Below are positions 63,965 through 64,000 of a DNA stretch of 64,000 nucleotides, one piece after another (the first letter of the stretch is position 1; every line of letters starts with the position of its first letter). The DNA is taken from assembly GCA_902363555.1 (NCBI GenBank), contig CABJAM010000002.1:434001-498000 (forward strand). Direction: 5' to 3'. This stretch comes from Lachnospiraceae bacterium (lineage in GTDB: Bacteria; Bacillota; Clostridia; Lachnospirales; Lachnospiraceae). The notes beneath the pieces are model-generated. The model was not told the origin of the DNA and ran no database searches. It worked only from the letters and a program-made list of their open reading frames with translations. The position numbers and the translations under genes were made by a program.

Positions 63965-64000
63965 ATGGAGCTTGAACAATATTTTCCATTCTGGAATAAA
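63965..64000 (+). CDS. Start of a gene, possibly Crp/Fnr-family
   Basis: Only 12 codons are visible, MELEQYFPFWNK, behind GCAAGGAGG. That opening resembles Crp/Fnr-type regulators (YFPFW start), an uncertain match. The rest lies outside the window. Confidence 0.45.
   Translation, partial: MELEQYFPFWNK

Overview
The window looks like chromosome of a Gram-positive gut Clostridium, most likely a Lachnospiraceae member. The support is AGGAGG ribosome-binding sites, TTGACA/TATAAT promoters, a type III glutamine synthetase, a V-type ATPase operon, YesMN/LplBC-type sugar uptake, AraC-controlled glycosidases and frequent small AAA-ATPase genes. This placement is inferred from gene content only. No rRNA, tRNA, CRISPR array, phage or transposase gene was seen.

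Layout. (1) 1-9200, minus strand: a class II lanthipeptide locus. In transcription order it holds an unknown 182-aa protein, a LytTR response regulator, an AgrC-like GHKL kinase, a 50-aa precursor, LanM, a small secreted protein, a lipoprotein, an ABC ATPase and a truncated permease. Two promoters inside it carry the same double-box operator with 12-bp spacers. (2) 9.3-12.5 kb: AraC, GNAT and TetR genes and a PIN-domain toxin-antitoxin pair. (3) 12.7-20.7 kb: gltD, gltB and pyrG. (4) 20.9-27.9 kb: mixed genes (acetyltransferase, MATE pump, VOC protein, two AraC regulators, and an ATPase paired with a DUF4869-like gene). (5) 28.0-35.8 kb: a GH2 glycosidase, a sigma factor-ABC exporter cassette and an AAA-ATPase/nuclease-like protein. 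(6) 35.8-45.0 kb, minus strand: a carbohydrate-uptake locus with YesM/YesN-type two-component system, frameshifted solute-binding lipoprotein, two permeases and a large glycosidase. (7) 45.3-45.6 kb: a probable undescribed type I toxin-antitoxin locus, with a 31-aa membrane peptide and a convergent ~70-nt RNA. (8) 45.6-50.0 kb: glutamine synthetase III and an AmtB-PII fusion, both preceded by leader hairpins. (9) 50.0-50.9 kb: two giant imperfect palindromes. (10) 51.0-59.9 kb: a nine-gene V-type ATPase operon. (11) 60-64 kb: a DUF4143 ATPase behind four exact 33-bp-period repeats, a SUV3-like helicase, and the start of a further gene.

How the genes work together. Nitrogen assimilation is well represented: AmtB-PII, glutamine synthetase and glutamate synthase, with the glutamine-using CTP synthase nearby. 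The sugar locus and the GH2 unit are carbohydrate-scavenging modules with local regulators. The lanthipeptide locus reads as a cell-density circuit: a kinase/regulator of the agr type is joined to a LanM-modified peptide whose predicted core is only about nine residues. This is the strongest candidate for something new. Several short dyad-repeat families are scattered between genes; one (GTAACNGTTC...GAACNGTTAC) has at least seven copies.
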